Positions 37,777 through 46,146 of a stretch of 64,000 nucleotides of DNA are shown here, piece after piece. The stretch is taken from contig NZ_CP037951.1 of NCBI RefSeq assembly GCF_004358445.1, positions 3,483,001-3,547,000 on the forward strand. Reading direction: 5' to 3'. The DNA is from Parashewanella tropica (GTDB taxonomy: Bacteria; Pseudomonadota; Gammaproteobacteria; Enterobacterales; Shewanellaceae). Both the position numbers and the translations under genes were made by a program. Below the pieces are notes generated by a model. That model was not told where the DNA came from and made no database searches. It worked only from the letters and a program-made list of their open reading frames with translations. Numbering within the stretch: position 1 is the first letter of the stretch; every line of letters starts with the position of its first letter.

Positions 37777-37992
37777 TCAAATTTTGGCGATAATGCCTTG
37801 GATCATGTCTTTAATTGATTTGATGATGGCACTCTCATAGCCGACAAAATTGGAATATTGTTGGATCGCGAATTGAGCCTTTAGCATTTTATCTGGGTCA
37901 TTAATGTCCCCAGATTGCATATTGCCTTGAATGTCTTTTGCTGACTGTGCAGACATTTCAGACAACTGACTGACTACCGTACTTAAGTCCAT
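37777..37992 (-). CDS. sctF: T3SS needle subunit SctF
   Basis: A 71-residue protein, the exact length of SsaG as I recall. It has the helix-turn-helix of MxiH/YscF/SsaG needles: a turn at 'GDINDPDKMLKAQFAIQQYS' and the final helix 'YESAIIKSIKDMIQGIIAKI'. A strong AAAGGAG ribosome site precedes it, as expected for an abundant structural subunit. It begins the basal-body part of the cluster after the araC-type gene. Confidence 0.88.
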   Translation of the reverse strand: MDLSTVVSQLSEMSAQSAKDIQGNMQSGDINDPDKMLKAQFAIQQYSNFVGYESAIIKSIKDMIQGIIAKI

Positions 37993-38005
37993 ATTTAGTA
38001 CTCCT

Positions 38006-38704
38006 TTAATTCACGCTACTTCTAAGTGTAGTTGGACAACAGGAATATCGCTTTTTAAATGCATCGGTAAAATGTGCGTGATTACTAAAGCCACTGTCTA
38101 AAGCAATATCAGCGATTTTTTTGTCGGTTCCTAACAACTGCTGCCTAGCAAAACTAAGCCTCCTATCTTGCAACCACTTTTTGGCCGAGACGCCATAGTT
38201 CTTATAAAAGATAAAATTGAGTTTCCTCACATCTACGTTTAAATCTTCAGCAAAGCGATTAACAGGCCAAGGCCTCATAAAATTAGTTTCTATATAACGC
38301 AATACTTCATCGTTATAAGCTAAAAAGTATCTGAATAAGATAGAGAAATAAGCTTTGTCCATGCTAAGGCAATAAATGAATACAAACTTCATTAGCATTT
38401 CACGGTTAGAAATGAGCTGCTCAAACACTTTAACTAGATTCTGGTATACAGGAATTACTTTTATTTCATCTACCTTGAAGTGCTTCAACTCATTGTTTGT
38501 ATCAATCAGCTCTGATACTTCGTTATAGAGAGCGTGTAATTCTCCCGGATAGCAAAATACACTCAACCAGCAATCACGACTGATTGCTGATGCTCTTACA
38601 TCTTCAGAAGTCACAATGAGTTGATTGGCTTCAATCTCAAGAACTTCCTCCCCACGATGTAACTTTCCTGGTTGCTTAAAAAGCAGTATTTGGATCGCGC
38701 TCAT
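38006..38704 (-). CDS. AraC-family transcriptional regulator within the T3SS cluster
   Basis: A 232-residue protein. The C-terminal AraC/XylS DNA-binding domain covers about 135-230 (NRFAEDLNVDVRKLNFIFY, then DKKIADIALDSGFSNHAHFTDAFKKRY with the second helix-turn-helix). The N-terminal half is divergent, as in VirF/ExsA/InvF-type virulence activators. It lies between the filament gene and the needle gene, 13 bp before sctF, where SPI-2 carries translocator and effector genes. It likely activates T3SS operons. A hairpin separates it from the filament gene. Confidence 0.85.
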   Translation of the reverse strand: MSAIQILLFKQPGKLHRGEEVLEIEANQLIVTSEDVRASAISRDCWLSVFCYPGELHALYNEVSELIDTNNELKHFKVDEIKVIPVYQNLVKVFEQLISNREMLMKFVFIYCLSMDKAYFSILFRYFLAYNDEVLRYIETNFMRPWPVNRFAEDLNVDVRKLNFIFYKNYGVSAKKWLQDRRLSFARQQLLGTDKKIADIALDSGFSNHAHFTDAFKKRYSCCPTTLRSSVN

Positions 38705-38773
38705 GCAACAAGCCTTTCCTCATCAATTGAAACTATCTTATCTTTGAGTGTAATTAAGCTGAACGAGCGCGAT

Positions 38774-38793
38774 AATCAGGTAAACCCCTGATT
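38774..38793 (-). terminator. hairpin between the filament and araC-type genes
   Basis: AATCAGG and CCTGATT form a 7-bp stem with a 6-base loop, 23 bp after the filament stop codon on the minus strand. There is no T run, so it may cause partial termination or mark a transcript-processing point. Confidence 0.4.
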
Positions 38794-38815
38794 TTAGTTA
38801 TTGGTGTTGATATTA

Positions 38816-39391
38816 TTAGCGAATATTCTGGGCGATACTTTTATTCATCTCTGAAAGTAAAGTTTGCATGCTATTGATTAAGCTAACGAGCACGTTATAA
38901 GTTTGCAGAATTTTTTGCAGTTGTAACTGTTGCTGAGAGACAAAATCTGAAGCTTTATTTGAAGCGGTATCAAGGGCGTTTTTAACGGCTGTTAACTGGG
39001 TATTGTTAAGCTTGCCACCGTGTTTTTTAATATAATCGTCAATGCCCATTCCATCTACGGTAAGGTTAGCTTGGCGAGCAAAATCTAAAATATCAGGTTG
39101 TAAAGCAACGGTAGCATCGCTACCTTGATGACTGAGATCCGAAATTTGTTCATCAACTTCGTTAGACATCGTATGTGCATCACGAGAGAAATTGGCTTTA
39201 GCCGTGAGCATTTTGTATTTGTCATTAGCCTGTTCAGAAAACATGTTCATGTTGTTGTAAAGGGTATTAATACCATTCGAAAAGACAGAATCCCCGCTAA
39301 GGGTGGCTCCACCATCAAAGTGATCCGACTCTGATTGTTCAAAGCTTGTTTTTAATGCGCCTCCAAGGCCACTAATATTATTCGTCCCCAT
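38816..39391 (-). CDS. EspA/SseB-like T3SS filament (translocon) protein
   Basis: A 191-residue protein, close to EspA (192) and SseB (196) in length. The C-terminal helix 'QKILQTYNVLVSLINSMQ', ending with 'EMNKSIAQNIR', is the coiled-coil polymerisation region of the EspA family, and the N-terminal 'NGINTLYNNMNMFSEQANDKY' fits the first helix. EspA-type proteins form a sheath extending the needle to the host surface and occur in the SPI-2/LEE class. It follows its likely chaperone and has a good AAGGA site. No EspB/EspD (SseC/SseD) pore proteins follow. Confidence 0.8.
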   Translation of the reverse strand: MGTNNISGLGGALKTSFEQSESDHFDGGATLSGDSVFSNGINTLYNNMNMFSEQANDKYKMLTAKANFSRDAHTMSNEVDEQISDLSHQGSDATVALQPDILDFARQANLTVDGMGIDDYIKKHGGKLNNTQLTAVKNALDTASNKASDFVSQQQLQLQKILQTYNVLVSLINSMQTLLSEMNKSIAQNIR

Positions 39392-39425
39392 ACCCCATCC
39401 TTAGGCATTTACGCTACTGCTAATA

Positions 39426-39830
39426 TTATAGATAACTTCTGACTTTTTTCTTTTTTGTCTTGGGCTTATCACTCTTTTCATCAACTTCAGATTCTGACGG
39501 TTCAGTCGCCTCAGTATTATTGGTAATGATTGGTACAGACGCTTCTTCATCACCAATATCTGTAAATTGTTGCTCGAGCTTTTTAAAGTTTTGCCCCAGC
39601 TCATTCACTTTATCCATGACCTTTTGCTGCTGTTGATCAAACCCTTGTGGAAACGCTTTTTGCAAACGGATCAATTTTTCTCTGGCCTCTGGATCCGTTT
39701 TTGCCCTTTGCATCAAAGAACGAATCTCAGCCTGAAGTGATTGGAACTCTTGAATTTGATGATTAATGGCTTCTTTTCGATGTTGAATATCATTCATCAC
39801 CGCTTTTAAATCTTGCAACATATCGTTCAT
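39426..39830 (-). CDS. SseA-like T3SS chaperone
   Basis: About 134 residues. Start ATG 39830 is chosen because AAGAGG lies six bases upstream and it avoids a 53-bp overlap with the gene before; the open frame extends up to 39893. It is a charged coiled-coil protein containing the FPQG motif in a context like that of Salmonella SseA ('LQKAFPQGFDQQ', then 'LGQNFKKLEQQF'). SseA/CesA chaperones stabilise EspA/SseB and its partner. An added Lys-rich acidic tail of about 40 residues is unusual. It lies directly before the filament gene. Confidence 0.68.
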   Translation of the reverse strand: MNDMLQDLKAVMNDIQHRKEAINHQIQEFQSLQAEIRSLMQRAKTDPEAREKLIRLQKAFPQGFDQQQQKVMDKVNELGQNFKKLEQQFTDIGDEEASVPIITNNTEATEPSESEVDEKSDKPKTKKKKVRSYL

Positions 39831-39840
39831 AGGATGCCTC

Positions 39841-40056
39841 TTAACCTGATTTCTTTTTAGAAACACGCTTTTTAAAGCGTTTATGTAAGACATTTACTAC
39901 ATTTTCTGCTGCATCTACGGCTTCAAGTAGTGCCGCCTTATTTTTCTCTTTAGAATTCAATAAAGCCTGCTTCATATCCTCAAGTTGAGTTTGATAGTGT
40001 TCTTTAGGATATTTTCGAGCTCGAATATTATCTTCTAATTTAGTAATTCTCGGCAT
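39841..40056 (-). CDS. ssaE: SsaE/EscE-like small T3SS protein
   Basis: A 71-residue helical protein after sctD, the ssaE position of SPI-2. 'ITKLEDNI' near the start and 'ALLEAVDAAENVVNVLHKRF' match the pattern I recall for SsaE (TRLEDLL ... LLEAIEQAENIINII). SsaE/EscE is a co-chaperone for the needle subunit with the SctG protein, though SsaE has also been linked to translocator handling. It has an excellent AAGGAGG ribosome site. The Lys-rich end overlaps the open frame of the next gene but not its likely start. Confidence 0.72.
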   Translation of the reverse strand: MPRITKLEDNIRARKYPKEHYQTQLEDMKQALLNSKEKNKAALLEAVDAAENVVNVLHKRFKKRVSKKKSG

Positions 40057-40066
40057 GTATTCCTCC

Positions 40067-41275
40067 TTATAGCAGTAGTGGTATGTGAATCACTTGCCCA
40101 CTCTTACTTAAATCAATTCCGTTAATATCGATAAACTTGATGACATATCCACTGGCGATTTCACTGCCTTGAGATAGCCTGACTCCGTTTTCAAGTTCAA
40201 TAAAGGGGTCATCCCGACTGCCGCCAAAACTCACAATGGCGGACGTTAAAATTCGATTCACTTCATTGCGAACAGGGATATTTTGAAATACTAATTTTGT
40301 GCCGCTTTGTTGGATAGGCTTTAATGAACGAGCCGCTTTCATCACCTGTTCTTCTACTTTACGGTCCACTTCGCCAGTGATTACAATCGCTTCATCCAGT
40401 TGAGTTAACATCAAATTAGCCAGCAGATTTTGTTTGCGAAGCTCATCTATTAAGGTTTGCAATTGGACACCAGATTGATTCACTACATGCCAACTCATTA
40501 ACCCTGAAATGCTCTTAAGCATTTTAACGGCTTTATCCCATTCTTCTCCGGCTTGAATAGCACCGGTTATGGTAACGCTGCCTGGAGTCGGATCTTGTGT
40601 CACCGTGACATTTTTGAAGCCACTTTGCCCGAGAACTTGTCTAACATCCGTCACCAGTTGATCAGTACATTCAGCATGTTCCACAAATAAAATGCCATGG
40701 TTTTTCACTTCTTCAATAAATTGGGCTAACTTCCTTGAGTCATCACAAAAACCATTGAAGGTAACAACACCATTGTCTGACCAAATAGCTTTGATGCCAT
40801 CAAGCTCATTTAATGTTAGACGCTGTGAGACCCACTCCTGAGGAGTAACTTCATGCTGAGGTGCTTCAACTGGATCGATTAATAACACCAAAATTAATAT
40901 CGCCGAAAACGTTGATAACCCTATCAATAATAAATTTGAAGCACGCTTTTTGGTAAGTTTACGTTTAGGAATGTCCTGCTTTTGAATATCTTCAGTACCG
41001 AGCCCTAGAATAAAAGCAATGCCTTCAATCTCGATGACTGAGCCTAAAGGGATTTCAGTAATGGCTTCATCTGGCTTTATTCCATCAATCCAAACTGGCG
41101 CTTGTGTGATAAGTTCAACCTTTTCCTCACCAACATTAAATTCAATGAGTTTAACTTTATCCAATACCGCCAGCACATCACCGTCTTCCCCAACAGTAAA
41201 TGTACCTTCAGGAATAACTAGTTGTCGTCCTGAAAGTGGACCGTTTAACCATAATATTTTGAATTTTGACGGCAT
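40067..41275 (-). CDS. sctD: T3SS inner-membrane ring protein SctD
   Basis: A 402-residue protein, about the length of SsaD (403 as I recall). The N-terminal cytoplasmic FHA-like domain covers about 1-95 (FKILWLNGPLSGRQLVIPEGTFTVGEDGD). One membrane helix lies at about 112-132, then periplasmic ring-building repeats at about 140-345. It forms the outer of the two inner-membrane rings around SctJ. It follows sctC by 7 bp. The ribosome site is weak. Confidence 0.88.
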   Translation of the reverse strand: MPSKFKILWLNGPLSGRQLVIPEGTFTVGEDGDVLAVLDKVKLIEFNVGEEKVELITQAPVWIDGIKPDEAITEIPLGSVIEIEGIAFILGLGTEDIQKQDIPKRKLTKKRASNLLLIGLSTFSAILILVLLIDPVEAPQHEVTPQEWVSQRLTLNELDGIKAIWSDNGVVTFNGFCDDSRKLAQFIEEVKNHGILFVEHAECTDQLVTDVRQVLGQSGFKNVTVTQDPTPGSVTITGAIQAGEEWDKAVKMLKSISGLMSWHVVNQSGVQLQTLIDELRKQNLLANLMLTQLDEAIVITGEVDRKVEEQVMKAARSLKPIQQSGTKLVFQNIPVRNEVNRILTSAIVSFGGSRDDPFIELENGVRLSQGSEIASGYVIKFIDINGIDLSKSGQVIHIPLLL

Positions 41276-41282
41276 ACTCTAC

Positions 41283-42755
41283 TCATTGAATTACAGGTTC
41301 AGCTTTGATCAAAAATAATCGCATAACACTTTGACGTTGATGTCCTGTTGACCGAAACAATCCACCCACAAGTGGTAAGTCACCTAATAAGGGTAGTTTG
41401 TTTTTTGTCTCTTCGTCTTTATCTTGAACAAATCCCCCAATCAGTAAGCTTTCTCCTGACTTTAACGTTGCTTGAGTCGAGATTTCAGAGTTTTGCACCT
41501 GAGGTAAGCCATCACTACCTGCAACCACAGCACCTTGTTGTCCATCTTGAATATTGAGCACGAGATTTACCGCTTTGTGACCATGATCAATGATCATTCT
41601 TGGTGTAACTCTGAGTAATGAACCTGTCGTAACTGACTTTAAATCCGCCACTTTTTCGCCGGATACCTTGGTGTAAAAGGTAACGTTTTTATCTAATACT
41701 GCTTGGACATTATTTAAAGTCACAACTGAAGGACGTGATAGCACTTTAGCTTTTGAGTTTCTCTGTAACGCATTTAGCTTTACCATGAAACTCCCAGTAT
41801 TTCCTATTACTGAAGAAAAGCTACCACCTGCCGAGCCAGCACTACTGGGACCACCATCCGAATTAAAGCTGATACTTCCTCCACCTAATTTTGCAGAAGC
41901 TGACCACTCCACTCCTAGTTGATTAAAATTAGAAGCATCAACGTCAAAGATAGATACGGAAATTTCTATCATGATGGGTTTGACATCTAACTGCTTGATG
42001 ATAGAAGAATAGGTTTTTTGTTCCTGAGTACTGCCTTTAACTATTATTGCATTTTGCCTAGGGTCCGCCGCAAAGGTAGGCCCAGTAGATGTGTTTGCAG
42101 AGCCTTTTAAATTCTTACTCATCTCTTGCAGCACTGTAACTAAGCCAGGAACAACGACATCTTGAGTACGATAACTGTATTTGGAATCACTGGCAGAAGC
42201 ATAGTTGAGTTTATAAACTTTAACTTCTTCATGGTTGACTGCTGCTTGCTGTGCGCTGGCATCAAGTTTTTCAGTAAGTTTGCTGACAGTACTGATGCAA
42301 ACAGGCACACCGACTAGTTGGACGCTGGCAATATCGGCAGCAGGCCGAATGTTACACGCTTTTTTATCAAGCACACCGGCGTTAGTTAAATATCGAGTCA
42401 CATCAGCTGTAGAGATATTATTTAAGGGTAACACTTCATTCTCTAATTCACTGGTTTTGTAAACATAGAGAACATCCGTGTTGTAGTACCAGACAAGGCC
42501 ATATTGTCGACTCAGCTGAGTGATCACTTGCAAAGGAGTCTTATTTTGAATTCGACCATTGAATTGATCGGTTATCTTGGCACTGATCACTACAGGAATA
42601 CCGTAATTACTACCAAACTCCTGAAGCACTGAGGCTAAAGGTGTACCTCGACTGATCATGACAAATGGATCCCCTTGCCATTGAATATCCTTCAACGGTG
42701 CAGCAATCGCTCCTGTCATAAAACATAAGAAAAACAATCCTATCAGTGTTCTCAT
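41283..42755 (-). CDS. sctC: T3SS outer-membrane secretin SctC
   Basis: A 490-residue secretin with a signal peptide (MRTLIGLFFLCFMTGAIAA). N-terminal N-domains cover about 20-180 and the membrane-pore domain about 240-485, with the secretin landmark 'KLPLLGDLPLVGGLFRS' near the end. Length is close to SsaC/EscC. It makes the outer-membrane ring through which the needle passes. Its start overlaps the preceding ssaB-like stop codon by four bases, so the two are coupled. No pilotin gene was recognised nearby. Confidence 0.93.
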   Translation of the reverse strand: MRTLIGLFFLCFMTGAIAAPLKDIQWQGDPFVMISRGTPLASVLQEFGSNYGIPVVISAKITDQFNGRIQNKTPLQVITQLSRQYGLVWYYNTDVLYVYKTSELENEVLPLNNISTADVTRYLTNAGVLDKKACNIRPAADIASVQLVGVPVCISTVSKLTEKLDASAQQAAVNHEEVKVYKLNYASASDSKYSYRTQDVVVPGLVTVLQEMSKNLKGSANTSTGPTFAADPRQNAIIVKGSTQEQKTYSSIIKQLDVKPIMIEISVSIFDVDASNFNQLGVEWSASAKLGGGSISFNSDGGPSSAGSAGGSFSSVIGNTGSFMVKLNALQRNSKAKVLSRPSVVTLNNVQAVLDKNVTFYTKVSGEKVADLKSVTTGSLLRVTPRMIIDHGHKAVNLVLNIQDGQQGAVVAGSDGLPQVQNSEISTQATLKSGESLLIGGFVQDKDEETKNKLPLLGDLPLVGGLFRSTGHQRQSVMRLFLIKAEPVIQ

Positions 42756-43150
42756 GTTCGCATTCTCATTTCAAATTTCGGTTTTTTTTCAACTGTTTTT
42801 TTAAACCCTTTTTCAAGGTATTGTGCAATTGCAAGCTGCACTGCCACGGCTTTTTTTAACGCTTTGTCATCCAATGACTCATCGTAGTGGCACCAAAGCT
42901 TCCACACTTCATTATCTAACTGCAAGCTACTGTCTTGACCACCATCAAAAGCGGCAAGTACTAACGTGGCTTTATGAACCCACAAACTTTCCTCATGAGT
43001 TTCATAACTTGGTTTAAGCTCCAGAGCTATCGACAACAAGGATTGATGTTCGAGCACCGTAGCTTTTCGATCGGATAATTGCCATTGATCTGATTTTGGG
43101 CTGGGTACTTGAGACTTTAATAACCCCAATTTAATTAACTGCTGTAGCAT
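42752..43150 (-). CDS. ssaB: SsaB/SpiC-like protein
   Basis: A 132-residue protein directly before sctC, the position of ssaB/spiC in SPI-2 and mpc in LEE. The middle 'HKATLVLAAFDGGQDSSLQL', followed by a W..CHYDES stretch and a C-terminal helix, resembles the 'VTLLLAAHPDVHDYAIQL' pattern I recall for SpiC, with the same total length. SpiC binds SsaM and SsaL to control the order of secretion. No signal peptide. It is the first gene of the long minus-strand operon; its promoter should lie in the 286-bp gap shared with the kinase gene. Confidence 0.65.
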   Translation of the reverse strand: MLQQLIKLGLLKSQVPSPKSDQWQLSDRKATVLEHQSLLSIALELKPSYETHEESLWVHKATLVLAAFDGGQDSSLQLDNEVWKLWCHYDESLDDKALKKAVAVQLAIAQYLEKGFKKTVEKKPKFEMRMRT

Positions 43151-43436
43151 GTCATCACCACACCCATTACATTATTAAATGTATCGAGAAGCATTTCATT
43201 GAACCATCAGGTATTAACCCGACTTTTCTAAATTGAAAATCCCTCAAATAACCAAATACTTTGAGCTAATAACACTCATTAATTCAGCCAGCTTTCATTT
43301 AGTATATGTGAAAATTAAAAACTTGAAGGACAATTGCATTATTTGCGCACGGGTTATCCCAGTTTGAAGACATGAGCGACAAATTTGTTCTAAGCTCTAA
43401 TGGTTATTTTGACACGGCAAATGAATCAAATTATTA
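43151..43436. promoter_or_regulatory. divergent promoter region, T3SS operon / sensor kinase
   Basis: A 286-bp AT-rich gap between the divergent ssaB-like and kinase genes. It must hold the promoter of the long T3SS operon and that of the kinase. I could not pick out a reliable SsrB-type palindrome or -35/-10 pair by eye. Confidence 0.5.
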
Positions 43437-43793
43437 ATGAAAAAGCTGTCTTTGGTATCAACACTAACAATTAGCACAATTACTTTGTGCTGCTTCTGGT
43501 GGTCTTTAGTTGAGTACCAAAATTATCACCAATCGATACAGCAACAGGAAAAAAATACCTTAAAACAACATACACTGATCCAAAAACTCAATACCGAAGT
43601 GGTCAATGGATTTTTACAAAGAGTAAAAAGGGATCTTCAAGAATACGCTGATACTATTCCACATATCAGCTATAAAGGAAAAATAACGGCCAATGTGTAT
43701 CACTACATAATTGGTGCCCCCCCCCTTCTTCCTTTGCGAATCACAAGCGTTTCTTTCAAAAAAACGTCTCGAAGTACTACAACACCTTACTAA
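43437..43793 (+). pseudogene. N-terminal fragment of SsrA-like sensor kinase, cut by a C9 frameshift
   Basis: A 118-residue frame with an N-terminal membrane anchor (about 5-25, ISTITLCCFWWSLV) and the start of a periplasmic sensor domain. It reads into nine C residues at 43717-43725 and then into nonsense 'LRITSVSFKKTSRS' before a stop. One added C, or two fewer, would join it to the frame at 43820 through 'SSFANHKRFFQKNVSKYYNT', which is open and protein-like with no stop. The joined product would be about 901 residues, close to Salmonella SsrA (920 as I recall). So this is one gene split by slippage or by a sequence error. Confidence 0.75.
43717..43725. repeat. homopolymer tract of nine C
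   Basis: (C)9 lies inside the periplasmic-sensor coding part of the kinase gene, at the exact point where the reading frame changes from that of 43437 to that of 43820. Tracts of this length are prone to slipped-strand mispairing and to sequencing error. Confidence 0.9.
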
Positions 43794-43819
43794 TCAAAAC
43801 CCCGAGAACCATTGAGATC

Positions 43820-46141
43820 TTGAGTCGTATTCCATTATCAGAATTACAGCAACAATCTTTAATAAAGCAGTTTAGGCAAAACTCATCTACACCGAGTAAT
43901 TCTGTAAAATGGCAAGGTGTTAATAACTCAAAGTCGACTTTGCTTTTGGCTAGTATCTTCAATCCAAAATCAAAATCCACTTACGGAGTAACAGTCGATA
44001 TCGCTCCTATTATGGCTAAACTGAAGCATCAACTTGAGAGGCAGCATGTTCTTTTATTGTCTCCTAATCAGAAACTTATTCCTTCTGTCCCTACACCTTT
44101 AAAACAATGGCTACTCAAACAGCTTCAACTTTCAGAAACTTCAAACCAGATAATAAAAAATCATCGTACAAATACCCTTTATTTAATTTCAAAACTTAAC
44201 CAAAGTGATTGGGGCCTAATCAGTTATTTTCCTAAACAAGAAGGGAATACAGCAGCAAAAATGTTTTTTTTGAATAAGCTTCCAAAAGCCTTAGGTTTAC
44301 TTTTCATAATGACCTTGCTTTTAATACTGCTATTTTATGTTCTTCTGAAACGCCCTTTAGCCAGATATGTAGACATTATTCGTGATAGGAAGACCCCTGC
44401 TCTAAAGCGACATTTACCCACTCACTATGGTGAAGAGTTTTCAGAAATAGCCGAAGCGTACAATGAGCTTTTAGATAACGTTCAACGCCACCAGCAGGAA
44501 CTCGAATTTTTGGTAGAGGAACGTACTCATGATTTATTGGCGGCATCGAAAAAAGCTGAGCTTGCCAATCAACGTAAAACGGAACACTTAACCAGTATCA
44601 GCCATGAAATCCGCACTCCTCTAAATGGAATTTTAGGTGTGCAAGAACTATTACTCAGCAGTCACACTTCACCTCGACAAACCAAATTAATTCGAACCGC
44701 TATTGATTGCGGCTATTCCTTATTGTCCTTAGTCAATAATTTACTCGACTTTTCTCGGATTGAAGCCCAAGAAATTGAGCTTAAACCTTATCGATATTCA
44801 ACGCTTAAAATCGTTGACGAAGCAATGTCCAGCATTGCTTCACAAGCCCAAAGTAAAGGTATTGTTCTCGTTGTGACGGTAAATAAAACAGTGCCTGAGT
44901 TTGCCAAATTCGATCCAGAAAGAGTTCGACAAATCTTAATCAATCTATTAGGTAATGCCATTAAGTTTACCGATAGCGGCTACATTTCCTTAAGCATCAC
45001 TTATTTCAAACAGCAAATAAAATACCGTGTAAAAGATTCCGGCAATGGTATTAAAGACAGTGAACTCAGCACCATTTTTGAACCTTATGTCCAAGGCCAT
45101 CACCATAAGATTGGCTCAGGGTTAGGACTACCCATTGCGAGAAAACTGGCTCGATTAATGGGAGGCGATATTATTGCTAAAAGTCGCATTGAGCATGGCG
45201 CTTCGTTTTCTCTAAAGATCCCAGTGGAGGCCCCTGAATCGAGTATTCTATTACAAAACAGTTTTATTCCTGCCCCCAATCATTTACATCCTCAACTCAA
45301 AGCGTGGGGAGCAAACCCTACACCTCCAGAGGAAAATCAATTATCGGCTCCTGAGCTGCAATATTTACCAGATAAACTCTTACAGTATTGCCGTGAAATT
45401 CAGCACGATGTGCCACACTTTGCTCAAAGTACTCTGCCGCCACTATTGCCGTGGAAATTAAAAGTGTTAGTGGTTGACGATGTCGATATTAATCGTGAGA
45501 TTATGTCTCAAATGCTGCTTGAGCTGGGTCAATCAAGCTATACGGCTTCAGGCGCTAATATGGCTATAGCGATGGGACGTAAGCACATTTTTGATTTAAT
45601 TTTGATGGACATTCGTATGCCTGATATTGATGGCTATCAAGCGACAGCAATGTGGCGTAGCGATGAACAAATTCTCGATAATGCCTGTCCAATTTTCGCA
45701 CTGACCGCTAATGCCGAATCCTTTTCTGATGAGCAACTCACTGCCACTGGCATTAATCATTATTTAGTCAAACCCATCTCATTGCGAAGCTTAAATAAAG
45801 CACTTGAATTAGCGGCCGAATTTCAGCTCGAAAGAGACGTTCAACCCACGATAAATTCAGAAGCAGACACACCGTTGATTGACGTATTGCAAAGCGATTT
45901 AAATCAAAAGCTATACAGTCAGCTTACTGAGATGTTGTTATCACTGAAGACTTCCATTGAAAGTAAAAATTGGCAACTGGTTAGCCATTGGCTTCACACG
46001 CTCAAGGGCACTTCTGGATTGGCGGCATTAAAAGAGATTGAACGTGAAGTATCTGAGTTAGAACTCATTCTTGAACAACAAAACAGTTTAAGCCTTCCTC
46101 AACTCAAGCAGCTCAATCAACTGATCAAAGCTGTTGAATGA
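43820..46141 (+). CDS. SsrA-like tripartite hybrid sensor histidine kinase (main part)
   Basis: 773 residues from a TTG at 43820; the frame is open upstream to the C9 tract, so the true protein probably starts at 43437. The rest of the periplasmic domain covers 1-155, a membrane helix 155-176 and a HAMP-like linker 177-230. The kinase core has His262 in 'TSISHEIRTPLNGI' and an ATP lid 'GSGLGLPIARKLA'. A receiver domain has Asp597 in 'LILMDIRMPDIDGY', and an Hpt domain has His726 in 'HWLHTLKGTSG'. This layout is that of SsrA. It is divergent from the T3SS operon and converges on the SsrB-like gene with 5 bp between them. Confidence 0.85.
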   Translation: MSRIPLSELQQQSLIKQFRQNSSTPSNSVKWQGVNNSKSTLLLASIFNPKSKSTYGVTVDIAPIMAKLKHQLERQHVLLLSPNQKLIPSVPTPLKQWLLKQLQLSETSNQIIKNHRTNTLYLISKLNQSDWGLISYFPKQEGNTAAKMFFLNKLPKALGLLFIMTLLLILLFYVLLKRPLARYVDIIRDRKTPALKRHLPTHYGEEFSEIAEAYNELLDNVQRHQQELEFLVEERTHDLLAASKKAELANQRKTEHLTSISHEIRTPLNGILGVQELLLSSHTSPRQTKLIRTAIDCGYSLLSLVNNLLDFSRIEAQEIELKPYRYSTLKIVDEAMSSIASQAQSKGIVLVVTVNKTVPEFAKFDPERVRQILINLLGNAIKFTDSGYISLSITYFKQQIKYRVKDSGNGIKDSELSTIFEPYVQGHHHKIGSGLGLPIARKLARLMGGDIIAKSRIEHGASFSLKIPVEAPESSILLQNSFIPAPNHLHPQLKAWGANPTPPEENQLSAPELQYLPDKLLQYCREIQHDVPHFAQSTLPPLLPWKLKVLVVDDVDINREIMSQMLLELGQSSYTASGANMAIAMGRKHIFDLILMDIRMPDIDGYQATAMWRSDEQILDNACPIFALTANAESFSDEQLTATGINHYLVKPISLRSLNKALELAAEFQLERDVQPTINSEADTPLIDVLQSDLNQKLYSQLTEMLLSLKTSIESKNWQLVSHWLHTLKGTSGLAALKEIEREVSELELILEQQNSLSLPQLKQLNQLIKAVE

Positions 46142-46146
46142 GCAAC

